A DNA stretch of 64,000 bases. Source: Echinococcus granulosus (Eukaryota > Platyhelminthes > Cestoda > Cyclophyllidea > Taeniidae). The position numbers and the translations under genes are program-made. The notes beneath the pieces are model-generated. The model did not search any database, was not told the origin of the DNA, and saw only the letters and a program-made list of their open reading frames with translations. Each line of letters begins with the position of its first letter. Within the stretch, counting starts at the first letter, position 1. Positions 47,614 to 59,900 of the stretch are shown one piece after another. The stretch covers positions 210,041 through 274,040 of the forward strand of contig NW_020170488.1 in assembly GCF_000524195.1 (NCBI RefSeq), in the 5' to 3' direction.

Positions 47614-48248
47614 ACAAAAGCAGCAATTCCTCTACATCTCTATTGGGCAAATGGGATCCAAATAGGTGGCTAAGTGGTACCAAGGTTTGAACAAAATTGC
47701 TTTATTTCCCTATGGTCTGAATGTAAGGCTCGCAAGGCCCCCACTTTGGGGTATTTTTTGACTTTTAATAGTAAGCATTTAGTGCTTTTTTCCTATCCTA
47801 CATCAATTTGCAAGTGGAGTAAACGTTTTGGTGCATCGTAATTGACGCTATGATCAAATGCCATTGAAATAGCAGGGGAACTCAGTGACGGTGGTTTGTG
47901 ATACACCGCGTCCCTTATGATGGCTAGAAAAGTAGACTGACAAAAGTGAGTACAGCAACCTAAATTTTTAAGAAGTAATTGGTTTCACACTAATTTTTTA
48001 AACTTGTTTGACTTTACTTTAGTCTCCACATCATCTAATTCTACTCAGTGACGCGGCAAAATAGAGGACTCAAAAAATATTTATCTATTTATTCTTAATA
48101 AAGCCTAATAAGCGAAAAAAACGTGTCAAATTGATGAAGTCAGAATAGTAAGTTATAAATGCACGGGATTGTTTTAGATCACGGTGGTCTAAGCATGCCT
48201 CCACTTAACCCACAATACCTGAGAAGGAAAGACTCGGCAAGAAATCAT

Positions 48249-49339
48249 GTTACACCCCTTTAATGATCTTTCTCGGCCACTTCGAAAGTACATAGCTAAC
48301 ATATTTAAGGTTTTAGAAAATTTTCTGCTATTTGGGTCGCTGGTATGGCCCGAAGACCAGGCCACCCAGTGGCTCTACTAAAACCAACCATTAAATAAAT
48401 AACCAGCTTATTACATAATTCCTCTCCTAGTCCGAGCTTACTCTTGGCGTTTACCCTGGTTAGGCCTCTGAGGCAGGCATCGCAAAGTATTCGGTGCTGT
48501 AAGGAAAAACACAGGAGCCAGCCGTCCCGGTCATCAAACTTTTATGTGACTGAGGGGGTATTTGACCGCAACCACACCGGTCCCTCTTGGCACTTTTTAA
48601 CCGAATATGGGCTTTTTTTCCGGTATGGGAACTAGATTTTAGGAACGAAGAATTGTGCTAGCCATCACGCGTGTCAACAGATAAGTGTTGGATTACTAAA
48701 CTAAAAGTAGATTTATGTAATAAAGGATGGGATTTAACATAGGTCCATGGGAAAAAGGTTTTGCGTTTGTTCCTCCTTGCTACGTCGTTTTCACTTCAGA
48801 GCTGCCCAGTCATATCTGTCCGAGCTCTGTCCATCTGGTAGAGAAATGTGGGAGGCATAGCGAGTTATCTGTATCAACGTCTTTATAGAGGTACGGTAAG
48901 GAATCACCGTAACGAATCTATTCAAGATAGTTCACGATCAGTGTTGCTTCAGTCGTTAATAACTTATTGCAGGACATAAGACCGGCGTAATCACTGAAGG
49001 TGGACATCAATTTCAGCCCATATTTGAAGTTATCATGGATTCTCCCATTCCTAGTATATGCCATCCTCCTGCCTTGTCACGTTCTACCACGCAGCAGTAA
49101 AAATAAGCATAAATGTCCTTTAGGCTTGGGTTCATTTCCGCTGCAACCAATGTAGCGCCCGAGATTTCCCCAAAGATAAAAAGAAATAATGCATTAATAG
49201 AATATGTATATCGAAAAGCAGAAGGTGCTAAAGCTACTGGCATGGTCCGATGGTCAGACAACCCGGAGAGGTACAATGGTTAAGACGAAAGTGGAACTGT
49301 AACGGAATCTCCAGTTTAAGAAGCAACTAACTTATTACA
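48249..49339 (-). mobile_element. Degenerate TRIM retrotransposon, minus orientation
   Basis: Read on the minus strand: 5' LTR 49339-49151 starting TGTAATAAG and ending GCGCTACA, a primer-binding-like site TTGGTTGCAGCGG, a roughly 735-bp internal part, a purine tract AGGAGAGGAA just before the 3' LTR, and a 3' LTR 48415 to about 48249 starting TGTAATAAGC. The internal start matches the plus-strand element after 49550 (AAAGGACAT, ACTGCT). No gag or pol coding capacity is visible. The 3' LTR end is approximate. Confidence 0.65.
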
Positions 49340-49360
49340 TAAAATAATCAACAGCGGTAG

Positions 49361-50424
49361 CGTAATACGATGGTTATTAATCTTTTGGTATTAGCAAGGA
49401 GCCAATTTTGACTTGGCCTTCGTACCACGCCGGATGGGCCAGCCTTTAGGCCATGCAAACAGTTCAAATACCTTCTCTGTGCCGAATATGCGTATTCCGC
49501 CCGAGTACAATGTCTTCTTTTGTCTTCAGGGGAGTCTTGGGACGCTACATTGGTGGCAGAGGAAAGCGAACCCGATCCTAAGGGACATCTACCCTGATTT
49601 CCACTGCTACATGATAAACCTTAGCAGAGCGGAAAAAGTACATATGCTACGGTTGGGAAAATGGTGATGACCCCAAACAGAAGGGTTGAAATTGACGTCT
49701 ACCTTCGGCATCTATCTTAGTCCTGTGTTCTGCAGGAAAGCTATTAACAACTGAAGCTACATTAGCCGTGGACCGTCTAAAAGAATGTTGCAGACTTCCC
49801 CTACCGTACCCACATGAAGTTGTTGATAAAGTAAATTTGCGATATCTCCTCCATTTCCTTACTAGCAGAATAGAGCATGCGCAATTCTGAAGTGGAAACA
49901 ACGCGGCAAGGAGGAACAAACGCAAAACTCATTTCCCACGGACTTGTACTAAATATAGTCCCTCCTTACATAGATCCGCTTTTAGGCCAGTGTGTCTGTA
50001 TCTATCTGTGGACACGCATGACGGTCGGTACAATTCCCCGTTCCTAAAGCAAGTATCCAAACTGGATGAAACATCAGATTCAGTTAAATTACCGAGAGGG
50101 ATCAGTGACAATGCAATCAAGCACCTCCTCAGTTGCAGGGCAATTTGATGACTGGCACAGCCGGCTCGTGGGCGTTTACTAAGAGGTTGACTAGGGGTAG
50201 TGAGGGGGAGAACGCTTGAAAGAGGAGAGGGGTCACGTAATACGATGGTTGTTTGTCTCTCGGTCTTGCCGAGGAGCCACCTCTGCCTTGGCCTTTGTAC
50301 TACGCTGGATAAGCTGGCCTTCGGGCCATACCAGTAGTTCAAATACCTTCTCTGTCCCGAATATACGTATTCTGCCAGAGTATGGTGTCTTCTTTTGTTT
50401 CCAAGGTAGTCTCGGGACGCTATA
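49361..50424 (+). mobile_element. Near-intact TRIM (miniature LTR retrotransposon)
   Basis: Two direct repeats of 189 bp (49361-49549 and 50236-50424) share start CGTAATACGATGG and end GACGCTA(C/T)A. The 5' LTR is followed at once by TTGGTGGCAGAGG, a primer-binding-site-like sequence beginning with TGG. The 3' LTR is preceded by the purine tract AAAGAGGAGAGGGG. The 686-bp interior has no credible gag or pol. GTAG occurs directly before the 5' LTR and directly after the 3' LTR, a likely 4-bp target-site duplication. These are the hallmarks of a TRIM, a non-autonomous LTR element. Related elements (Ta-TRIMs) are known from taeniid tapeworms. Family membership is inferred from structure, not from sequence search. 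Confidence 0.8.
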
Positions 50425-50930
50425 GTAGAAAATTAGCATTAAACGTGCAGTACTAATGTCTAATCTTAAACGGTTTTAAACTTGGAGCTCTTTTTGCACG
50501 CAGATCAAGCATGGGTAATTACATTAGATTAAAAGTGGGTATTCCTATGTGTGAAGAAGTTAAGAAGCATTCATTTTCATTTTGCAATAAGCAAACCATA
50601 AGACCGATTATTACGTTAAAAACCTTATAAAAAAATATTGCATTTTTTCGTGGAAATTTATCTACCAAAAGGCTATTTTATTATACTAAATGTAAAGGTC
50701 ATTCTGGCCAATAAGCTGAAATAACCTACCTGGCCATTTCACATCAGGATGTCTAACGGAACCGTCGGGCTAGGTTCGTTATACTCATTTGTGTTCCCTA
50801 TTACTTTTCTATTTAACTGCGACACCTTATTATCATATTTTCTGAATTGCCCTGCAAACAAATGTTGCGCCCCGTTTGACTCGCAATCTGGGTGTTATTA
50901 TTTTTCTTGCGACTTAATTTAGATGGACTG
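50425..50930. other. Region upstream of the EML gene
   Basis: AT-rich sequence between the TRIM and the EML start. An acceptor-like TTAATTTAG ends at 50922, nine bases before the chosen ATG, so a 5' exon may exist upstream. No other feature recognised. Confidence 0.5.
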
Positions 50931-53900
50931 ATGACAACCGAAAAAGATGAGTTATTGGAGCGGATGGCTTACTTGGAGAAGCAGACTACTGACCTGGCGG
51001 AGGAACTTATCTGTCTGAAAAGTGCACTGGCGGATTGCCTGCGACGCGTGCAGCTCCTCGAGTCCTCACGAGGTACGCATTCACCCATGTCAAGTCATGT
51101 CGCCCCTCGAACTGCCAGTGAATCCAGAGGTAAACTGTTTTTTTGTATAATGCCTCTCTACCTTAGTTTTTGCTACATAAAGACAACTTGTGGTGTTTTT
51201 CATTCCCTGATTACCTCTGACAAATAAGTCAATCTTAACATTGGGTGAATTTGATGTTTTGCTGAAGAATATGGACCATCCTAATTTTTTACGATAGGCT
51301 GGTGCGTTAATATAAGTAAAAGGAAATACTGTATGTATTGCTCAAGCCAATCTCCCGTTGTTAGCTGCCAAAGCGTCGAAATTCTTTTCAAAATCAGGAC
51401 CAGCGGCATGCCGTAATATACTTTTTCACCGAAGAAAATTCGGCTATTTATGGCCGATATTCACATGACGTGAAGCGTTACGGTGGACATACTAATATCA
51501 CCATGTTGCGCATTCCCACCGCTCATTTACTCCCATCGATCAGTGGGACGTTTGCATTCGAAAGTATCAGCGCCAATAAGACACACGTGTAGAAGGATTA
51601 TATCGTGTACGGTTTATTGCATATTCCGATTTGTTCTTTTTGTAAATCGTTTTCTTCGCCAGGAGCCAAGTAGGATTAACAAACATGTTTTGATTGACGT
51701 TCTGTTGATAGCCTTTTTAAAGTCGTTTCTTTTTGTTCCCCCCCCCCCCCCCCTATCTCCTCATCTTTAGCGACTTTCAATGTTGTGTGATTTTGTTATT
51801 TTATCCATATTTTGCATGCCTATTCGCCCCTCGGATTCTGTGGTTTTTTCTGTTTGTAATGAACGCATAATTCGCCACTGCCTCCCCCTCGTTTACCGGC
51901 CCAGAACTCGCAGATTTCTATTTTTCCCATTGTTTTTCCTAATGATTTCCCAAATTTTTTTTAAGTTTTCTTCTCTGCGAAATTAACTTATTACTTTTCA
52001 AGAAAGAAAAGTTTGATATCTTAACTTCCTCCTAGTATTGGTTGACATTATAGGAACTCGCCTTGCATAGTCCTCTGTCTGTTCAGTAGTCACGAATTTG
52101 TCCCCCTTTCCCTTTAAATAAGTGGGCTGAAATTCTAAAACACGTCATGGAGTATTGGGACTAAATTTACCGAGGATCTTCCACGTACCAACCACTTTTT
52201 TAAGACCAACTGTCTAGAAGAGGTTTTTCTTTATAATAGTCTCCTTCACAGCCCTTAAAATTAGCTATTTGACTCAAATTGATGTGATTCTACTAGGCTT
52301 TTCGTTGTGAGTCTTACGTGGCTTTTTTGGTTTGGCATCTAACCAGCTGAGTTGTTAATTTTGTTGTTTCAAGATGTTTTCACCAACGATGGCATTAATC
52401 CAGCACCCATATTTTCCCTGACAACGCCACGAAGTGCTCTGAATTTAAAGACAACTTTCTTGTCAACCTTCAGACAGGCTGTAAAACTAGTAGCTTAGAT
52501 GACTTTGTCAAAGCTGCATGCTGCTAACGTAGGGCTGTTTCCGAGGAGACATATCATGTCCAATTAAGGCAGCCACAATTGGCACGCCTATTTCTGCAAT
52601 TTTAGCTGTTTTTCTACCACAAACATAAAATGATGAATACTTACTCAAAGTCACTGTTCACCGCCTTAGTATACTACTGTTGCATTTGGGTCGATGCTGG
52701 TAACATCCAGTTGGGGTAGTTAGGAAAATGTAGCGTTTATCATACTTTTTTGTTTATGGGTGTTTGCTGTGGCGGCTATCCACTGGGGGCTCCAAGGTTT
52801 CGAATGCTCATAACTCATCTGGCTCTACCAACATCGCACCACATGTGGACAGGAAACAAGCCACAGCTACCCGTGGTTGGAGGTGCAGCTGAACTTTTTT
52901 TTTCACATTGAAATGCTGGAATCATTTAACCAATGGAGTCCCCACTTTGTGCGCCAATATGTAGTTAATTATGGTAGACCCGGCGCTTTGCATCCAATTT
53001 CCTTTCTGCATGTGCATGCCTAATTCACATTCTTTGGTACAACGTGTTGTCTCACAAATCTACCCTTTCTGCGTACAAGCGAGTCGAGCACCGACTGCCG
53101 CAATGGCGGGCCGACAGAGTCGTCACACGCCATGGATGCCCTCCACCCATGCTACCAGTAGCTCTCGTCGGCCGCCCTCACAGGTCTCCGCACGCTCCAC
53201 TAATCTTGCATCCCCCTCCAGTACTGCACCGCCTGCTCTGCCCGCTTCCAAGGTTTCTGGATCCACGGGATCTGTCGTTCGTCCGCTCACTGCCGCCTCG
53301 AAGGGCGGGTAAGTGTGGAAAAGGCGAGGGGAAAGAGATGGTCATATACATGTGATGTTCCCATTTCCTTACCCGGAATTGTACATGACAGCCATAGCGC
53401 ATGTAACTAAACCGAAACAAATGGGATTTGAAAGTCGGGCAATACAAAGACAGTGCCATGGTAGAGCAACAGCATGCCTAGGCTGTAGTTTTCGAATTCA
53501 TTCCGCCGAAGATGCCCTTTTCGAATGTAGTGAGGCCAGGGCAACTGTACTGAAAAGACTAAATCAGCCGAATTCAATTTCGCTGTAGGGAATGGTCAAG
53601 TGAGAGTAAAATTTGTGATGCCAGTAGTCTAAAATTCCGTCTTTTTCCAAAGGGATTAGGACCCGCAAAAGTTATACCAACATTTGGGTTGTCTTCGCCT
53701 ATTGAAGTGTTAAACTAACAGGGGAATCGGACCAACTTTTGCAGGTCAAGGGACTCCTTGAAATTAAAGGCCGTATTTTATATCTATAAATGCTAAAATA
53801 TGGTGGTGTTTGGGCGGAGTTTAGATCCAAATCGTTTACACAAAAGTTCCTGTAAAGTGTTATTTCAATGACGATTTTTAATGAAATCGGTCACCCTAAA

Positions 53901-56900
53901 TCACGTTGAATTGTCAGGTGTCTTCATGACATCAATTATCAAAGTATTTAATGACATTTGAGTCTTATGAATGAGCAACTTGAGCGCGTCCAATTGTCAG
54001 AGAGGTTGGAATTGGGTTTGTCACAAAAGCGATAAAACTACATCCTATTTTACCTCAAAGTCCGTCATGAGAGGGATTCTCCATATATTCGCAGTTTTTA
54101 GATTGTGGAGAAATCGAAGGCCGACCCGTTGTCCGCATTTGCGTGGACCAAGTCTCTTGAAGAATTTGACAATTCACTCCTGGTGGGGGAGGGGGGCTCA
54201 ATCTCGTTTTAGACACTTAAAACTTGGCTAAATTTTGGGCCACTTTATCGGAAGCACCATAGATTTGGAGCGGTCTTCCTTACACCGGGAGCATACCCGA
54301 GTTCTGGCATTTTTTATGCATAAAAGGTCCAGTGGACTGAGAAAATAGCATCCTTTTCACCTGAGAAGGGAAGGGAATCTCAGTGTTCACCTGTAGATTC
54401 ATCAATTTTGTGAGAAGGGAGAGAGTTGACTACGAATTTCTACCAAATTCAGCGTATAATAAGCTGCAGGTAGAATCGTATCGTCGACATGAGAGTTTTG
54501 GTGGATTTTCGTCCATTTTATGGGACCAAATAACCAACTCACAGCAATACCCCTTTAAATCCTTTCTTCCGTTGTGCCACAATTCATGAAAAATATTAAG
54601 AAGAAGAGGAGAAGGAGATGTCTTTCGAATGCGCCCCTCAGCCAGTGCCTCCTTTGACTGCGTGGATGCTGAAGACCTCCACGAACCAAGTTCATGGAGC
54701 ACGATTTACGGGCTTCCCAGTTCCTCTCGAGTGCTTCACCAACGAACCCTGCTTCGTCGACCCATTTCCACGCGCTACTCCGCCGCCTTGCATCGCATTC
54801 GTCGCAACTCGATGCCGCTGAATTCGGTCACAAATCCCTCGATTTGGCTCTCGCAAGTCGACATCGAGTGCTATTGTGGTGTGGTGTCCTAGAGAATAAC
54901 AGTTTGTCCAGTGTTGATGGTGATGGTGAATGAAGTAGTCGAATTGGCTTTGGCGTGCCTCCTGATCGTTAGGACTACCCTAATTGTTTTTCCTGTACTT
55001 TTTTAGAAATCGGGAGCAAACTTATCTGCGTGGTGAGTTTGCCCTCTTTCTTACCAACTGTCTATTCCATTTCATAATGAAAGATTATGTGTTTGTCTCA
55101 TGATACCATCAAGGAAAAGCGCTGTATATCACTTTCGAATAAGTCATCAAGGGGATATGGATGATTAGGCGAGGTATTGTTGCTCACATTCTCCTCTGAG
55201 GTGTTACGTTGTCCCGTAACAAACGGAGATCTTCTTCGACTCATTGACTAGTCCTGGACGTCCCTAGAGCCGTTTTTCCTGCACACGTTCGAGCTGTCTC
55301 GTCCTGGGTGGATCGATCCCAGCCGCTGTTGTTTGTCCTTTATGTTCGCGCCTGTAGTTTACCACACAGACACACACAAAAGACAAGCACAATTCTTCAG
55401 GGATGTCGGATGAAGTGGTGCCTATCTAACCCAAAACCGACTGTCTTTTGGAACAGGTTGAAACGATGGTTTTCTTCATCATTCGCTACACAAAAGGTTT
55501 TGTTTGTTTTTTCTCATCAAGACAGCACTAAATTCCCCTCCCTTTGGATTTAACATCCTCTGTATAATCTCCAGGATGTCTGATCGGCGTTAAGACGACA
55601 ACCTCCAAAATTTTCCAGCAGGAGGGGGAAGAGGAATGATGGATTGTCTCTGGGTGTCCTGTGACTACTTCTGGTCGTTGAGTTGTTAGCCCTTGCATTT
55701 TAACTGAGTGGTTGCCACTCTGGACGTCAAGGTTTGAAAGTCGCACCAAAATTGGTATTACCGGTAGAAAGTGCTTTGAGGGCGTAAATCCACCTCTGTC
55801 GATATATGTTCTCAGTGAAGAGGTGAAGTTCTCCCTCTCTCTCTTGCGTGTAGCTGTCCGGGAGATCCAAACCGATCCTACTGGCGTAAGGGATACAGAA
55901 CACGCCCGATTATTGACTACGACAACGAGGAATAGAGAATGAACTCGAATGCACAAGAATAGCGGATCAGCCGAATTTCTTTCCACAAAAAGATGCGTAC
56001 AATATACTCTGGACTCCCAGAGAATGGCCATCGAGCAGGTTGGTTGTTATACTGCCATGCCACGCTGAGGTACAGTTCAGGTAGCCATCTTATTCACCTT
56101 TCAAGTTACCCATTGACATCTTCTCTCAACACATCAGAAGAGAGGGGGAAACGGGGAGGAGTGAGTAGAAACGTTGAGATAATTTGTATTTCCGGGGTGG
56201 AGAGCAAGTTTTCCAAATGTAAGGCAGTAACCTAACAGGCGTAACTTATGTTTGACAATCATATGTCAATGCCAGGAGGATATTTCACTAGGAAACAAGT
56301 GCGTTTTCAAGTGCTCCCCCCATATCTGATTTTTTTTTCCTGTTGATCCCAGTACCAGATAGGTAAGCGTGTACTCACCACCACCTCAAACGTTAGTAGC
56401 TGAGGCGAAGTTCACTTCAGGAGAGCAAGATTAATCAGAAATAATTTTTTAGGTCATGCTATCTTGGACCGCAGAAAAAACACGCTAAAGCATGTAAGAT
56501 CACCCTCTTTCCCTCCGTGATTAACACCTTGGCCTTAGAGTTGAAAATTTGTACGTGTTGGCTCTGATATCTTCTTCTAGACCACCAAAGCACCCTGAAA
56601 TATCAGCAGCCTGTGATTTAGTAGCTGCTTCACCTCCTAAGACAAGTGAAAAAGAAATGGATTAAAAGTACAGTCACTTATGGTACTCTTCGGCTTGTGA
56701 AGAGCTACTTATTTCCGTCACTAAGTCGAGTCTAGTAGGGCGTGGTTCAATCCCATTGTGCTCACCGCGGTGTGACTTTATCTCCTCTCCGGTGTATTAT
56801 TCTACTTAAATCAAATCGCCACATATGTGGGGACAATGCTTACTGAACATAAAAGCTGAAATATCGTTACGTAGTGTTGATAAGGCGTGGTGACAAATCA

Positions 56901-59900
56901 TTCTACATCAAGGTCTTCCAGATCAAAGGTAAGCACTACGATAAGTGCATAAATGGGACAAAAATAAACCGAGAAGTAAGCGGAGTTTGCATTCCTTAAA
57001 AATTGTTTTTTGCTCCTGGAAAACCGCAAAACTCCATTTTTTAGTAACGATCATTCATCTCTTGACCCCCCCACCACCACCAAACAGCATTTCACGTGTC
57101 CAATACGATGTTTCACCGTGTCTTTTTTCTGTTCTAATGCAGGGAAGTGAGTCGGGATTTCCACATACTTACACGCAGATAGACACCGTCTCCACCGTCT
57201 GGAGTACTTTTTCCCTAAAATGCTGGCACTTAAGAAAACTACACCATTTTTGGTGGGAGAGTGAGACAATCGTCAGTTACAACAGAAGCTGACTTAAAAC
57301 ACTGTCGACCCCGGACGATAAACGTATAATTGCGTAGGATAGCCAATTACAGCGCCCATAAATACTCTGCCAAGTGGTCGGATGGCGAAGGATGGCGGTG
57401 TAGCGTGGATACCATTTCTCCGGTTCATTTGTTTCCCAGTCATTTCCTTCGCACGTGACAACATGACGGTTGTGCAGACGTCGCACCAGCCACGAAAACA
57501 ATCTACTCGNNNNNNNNNNNNNNNNNNNNNNNNNNNNNNNNNNNNNNNNNNNNNNNNNNNNNNNNNNNNNNNNNNNNNNNNNNNNNNNNNNNNNNNNNNN
57601 NNNNNNNNNCAAACGGCAAGATTTTATCCTCTCATTTGGCATTTTCAACCAATCACAGTTTGCCTCTGTGTAGTAAGGTGGTATCTACTGCATCGGCGAG
57701 CAAGTGGCTTGTGATACGCCACCCTCGCGTCATCAGATCTCGCTATTATCTGAATCACTGTTTCTCGCTTTCTCTTGTGAAGCAAATTTCATTGATATGT
57801 TCTAGTTATGGGTTTCCGTATTCCCTCAGTTTCTTTACTTAAACTGCAGTTCCCATCTCTTTGTTTAGTGGAGACAGGAGCTCCTATCTTAGCTGATAGC
57901 GGAAATTTGATGTGTCCCAAATAGCCAAATTGGGTCCATCAACACACTTCTTTTGGGAGGAGTGAGGTGATGCTTGCGCTATATATCAAAGGAATTAAAT
58001 GTTTCGAAATTAGCGACTCTGTGTACACTAGAAAGATGAATTTAGGACCACCTTCCTGAGGTAGTCGTGAAACAATGGACTAGCTCATTGGTTGAACAGT
58101 CTACTGCAGTCTTGGGGTAAGTTGTTTCGGGATTTTGCGGGAATGTAGAAATAGGAAAAGATGTATTTTAGCTGACTGATGCACCTTGATAAAGATGCTC
58201 TACCTTGACCGTTTATAGTATCCTTAAAGGTAAGAATAACCTCCTAACCGTATGTCCATAGAAAGCCGGTTTCCACTTGTTAAGGGTATTGCCCTCTCTT
58301 TGTTGGCTACTTAATCCGCCAATGAGGTAACTGGTTCCTACCTCTTCCAGATGAAGGCATTCTGAAGATGTATCTACGCGGACGGTCCCTCAATTTCTAC
58401 GCTCCAACAGACATTGCACCTGACTACGACTTTTCTGCAGTGCTACCACCACCAGAAGAACAGCTCAAGCTGGAATGGGTGTATCCTTTGACTTCTTAAG
58501 CCAGAAGACCCTCAGAGATCAGATATTATTGGATGGAACATCCCAGTTACTTTCCTTAATTTCGATTGGTTCTACTAGGTATGGCTACCGTGGAAAGGAT
58601 TGTCGAAACAATGTCGTTTTTCTGCCCACAGGCGAAATAATCTACTTTGTTGCTGCTGTTGTCGTTCTTTACCACCTCGAGCAGCACAGCCAACGACATT
58701 ATTTGGAGCACAATGATGATATCAAGTGGTGAGCGGTGCTGTCTGCAAGTGTTGTGTAACTGAGATATCTATAAGGGATAGAAATCCAGTAGCACTTTGG
58801 ATTAGCACTTACCTTGTGCTTCAGCATCTAGATATGGATTTGTTACTCTCAGATAGAAAGCCTGGGAAATTAATATGGGTGGTGTGAGTGGATTTCTTTC
58901 TAACTAGCGAGGAGACCGACCTAAGTGGCTTGGGTATCTCCACGCAGAAGGAACTCTCAGTCCACCTGTTTCGATACCCGACTTCCGAATTGTGTTTAGT
59001 ATCTTCACGACAAGATTGGTCTCCTATGAGAGTTCGTCACAGGACAAATTGCGTGTCGATCAGGTGCGCTACTCACTGAATGGCTGGTGTGAATTTTGAC
59101 CCATCGCCACGGACATGGTCATTGACAAGCCTTTGACTTTCCTTGCGGGTCTCATTACCTCACTGGTCTGTGTTTGAGGTCTTCTGTGGATACTTGTATT
59201 CATGAGTATAAGACGTGTCTTTCAATGTCACGCGTTGTTTCATTCACATGAGGATACCATATCCGCATGTCATATTACTCACCAGTGCCTGGGTTGATCT
59301 AGGGTACCTTTTCTGGTCTTCGACTGTCATCGGTAGGGAAGCTGATAGCCCTTTGTAAATATTACACATCTGCACGAAGTCTCTCTCCTGAATGTCGTTC
59401 TCTGCCGTCACGACAGCTTCTTGATGAGTTGCAGTTAGCTGTGAAGTGGTCGCTGTTATTATGCGACAACTTTTGGCCGAGAGAATTTATCAGTCCTACC
59501 CTCCGTCAACAAGCTATTTTTCCATACTTCTCTTCTTAGGCCTGATTAACTTCTCGGAAAACTTGTCTGAACGCCAAGTCCAAGTTAATCCACTCACTAG
59601 ATTTCGCTCAACCTTCCTTTCTTCCTCACAGTAATGATCCTCAAACTTCTTTTATATTGAGGAGGGAATGATCTATGGCGACATCGAATGTATACCAAGT
59701 TGTCTATTGTTTGACTGGTGGAATTCATTTATCCACCCATAGCCGACCAATTGAATCATGAATGGCACATTTCCTGTTGTACCCACATCTCTATTAACGA
59801 CCCTTTTACATGACTCAGCAAAGTAAAAAAAGGATTGTTTCAATAGTAGGTGACCCTGTATCCCGCAGGTCCAGACGGCTCTCTCGAGTAATCGTCCATG

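Noticed and set aside
57277..57714. ORFs spanning the second N gap
   Set aside because: Same artefact: reading through N placeholders.
58985..59062. Candidate EML exon with good splice sites after TTGTGTTTAG
   Set aside because: It is open in the right phase, but its translation does not resemble the conserved HELP/WD sequence. The true next exon is 60526-60598 (LALHPDRITIATGQ).
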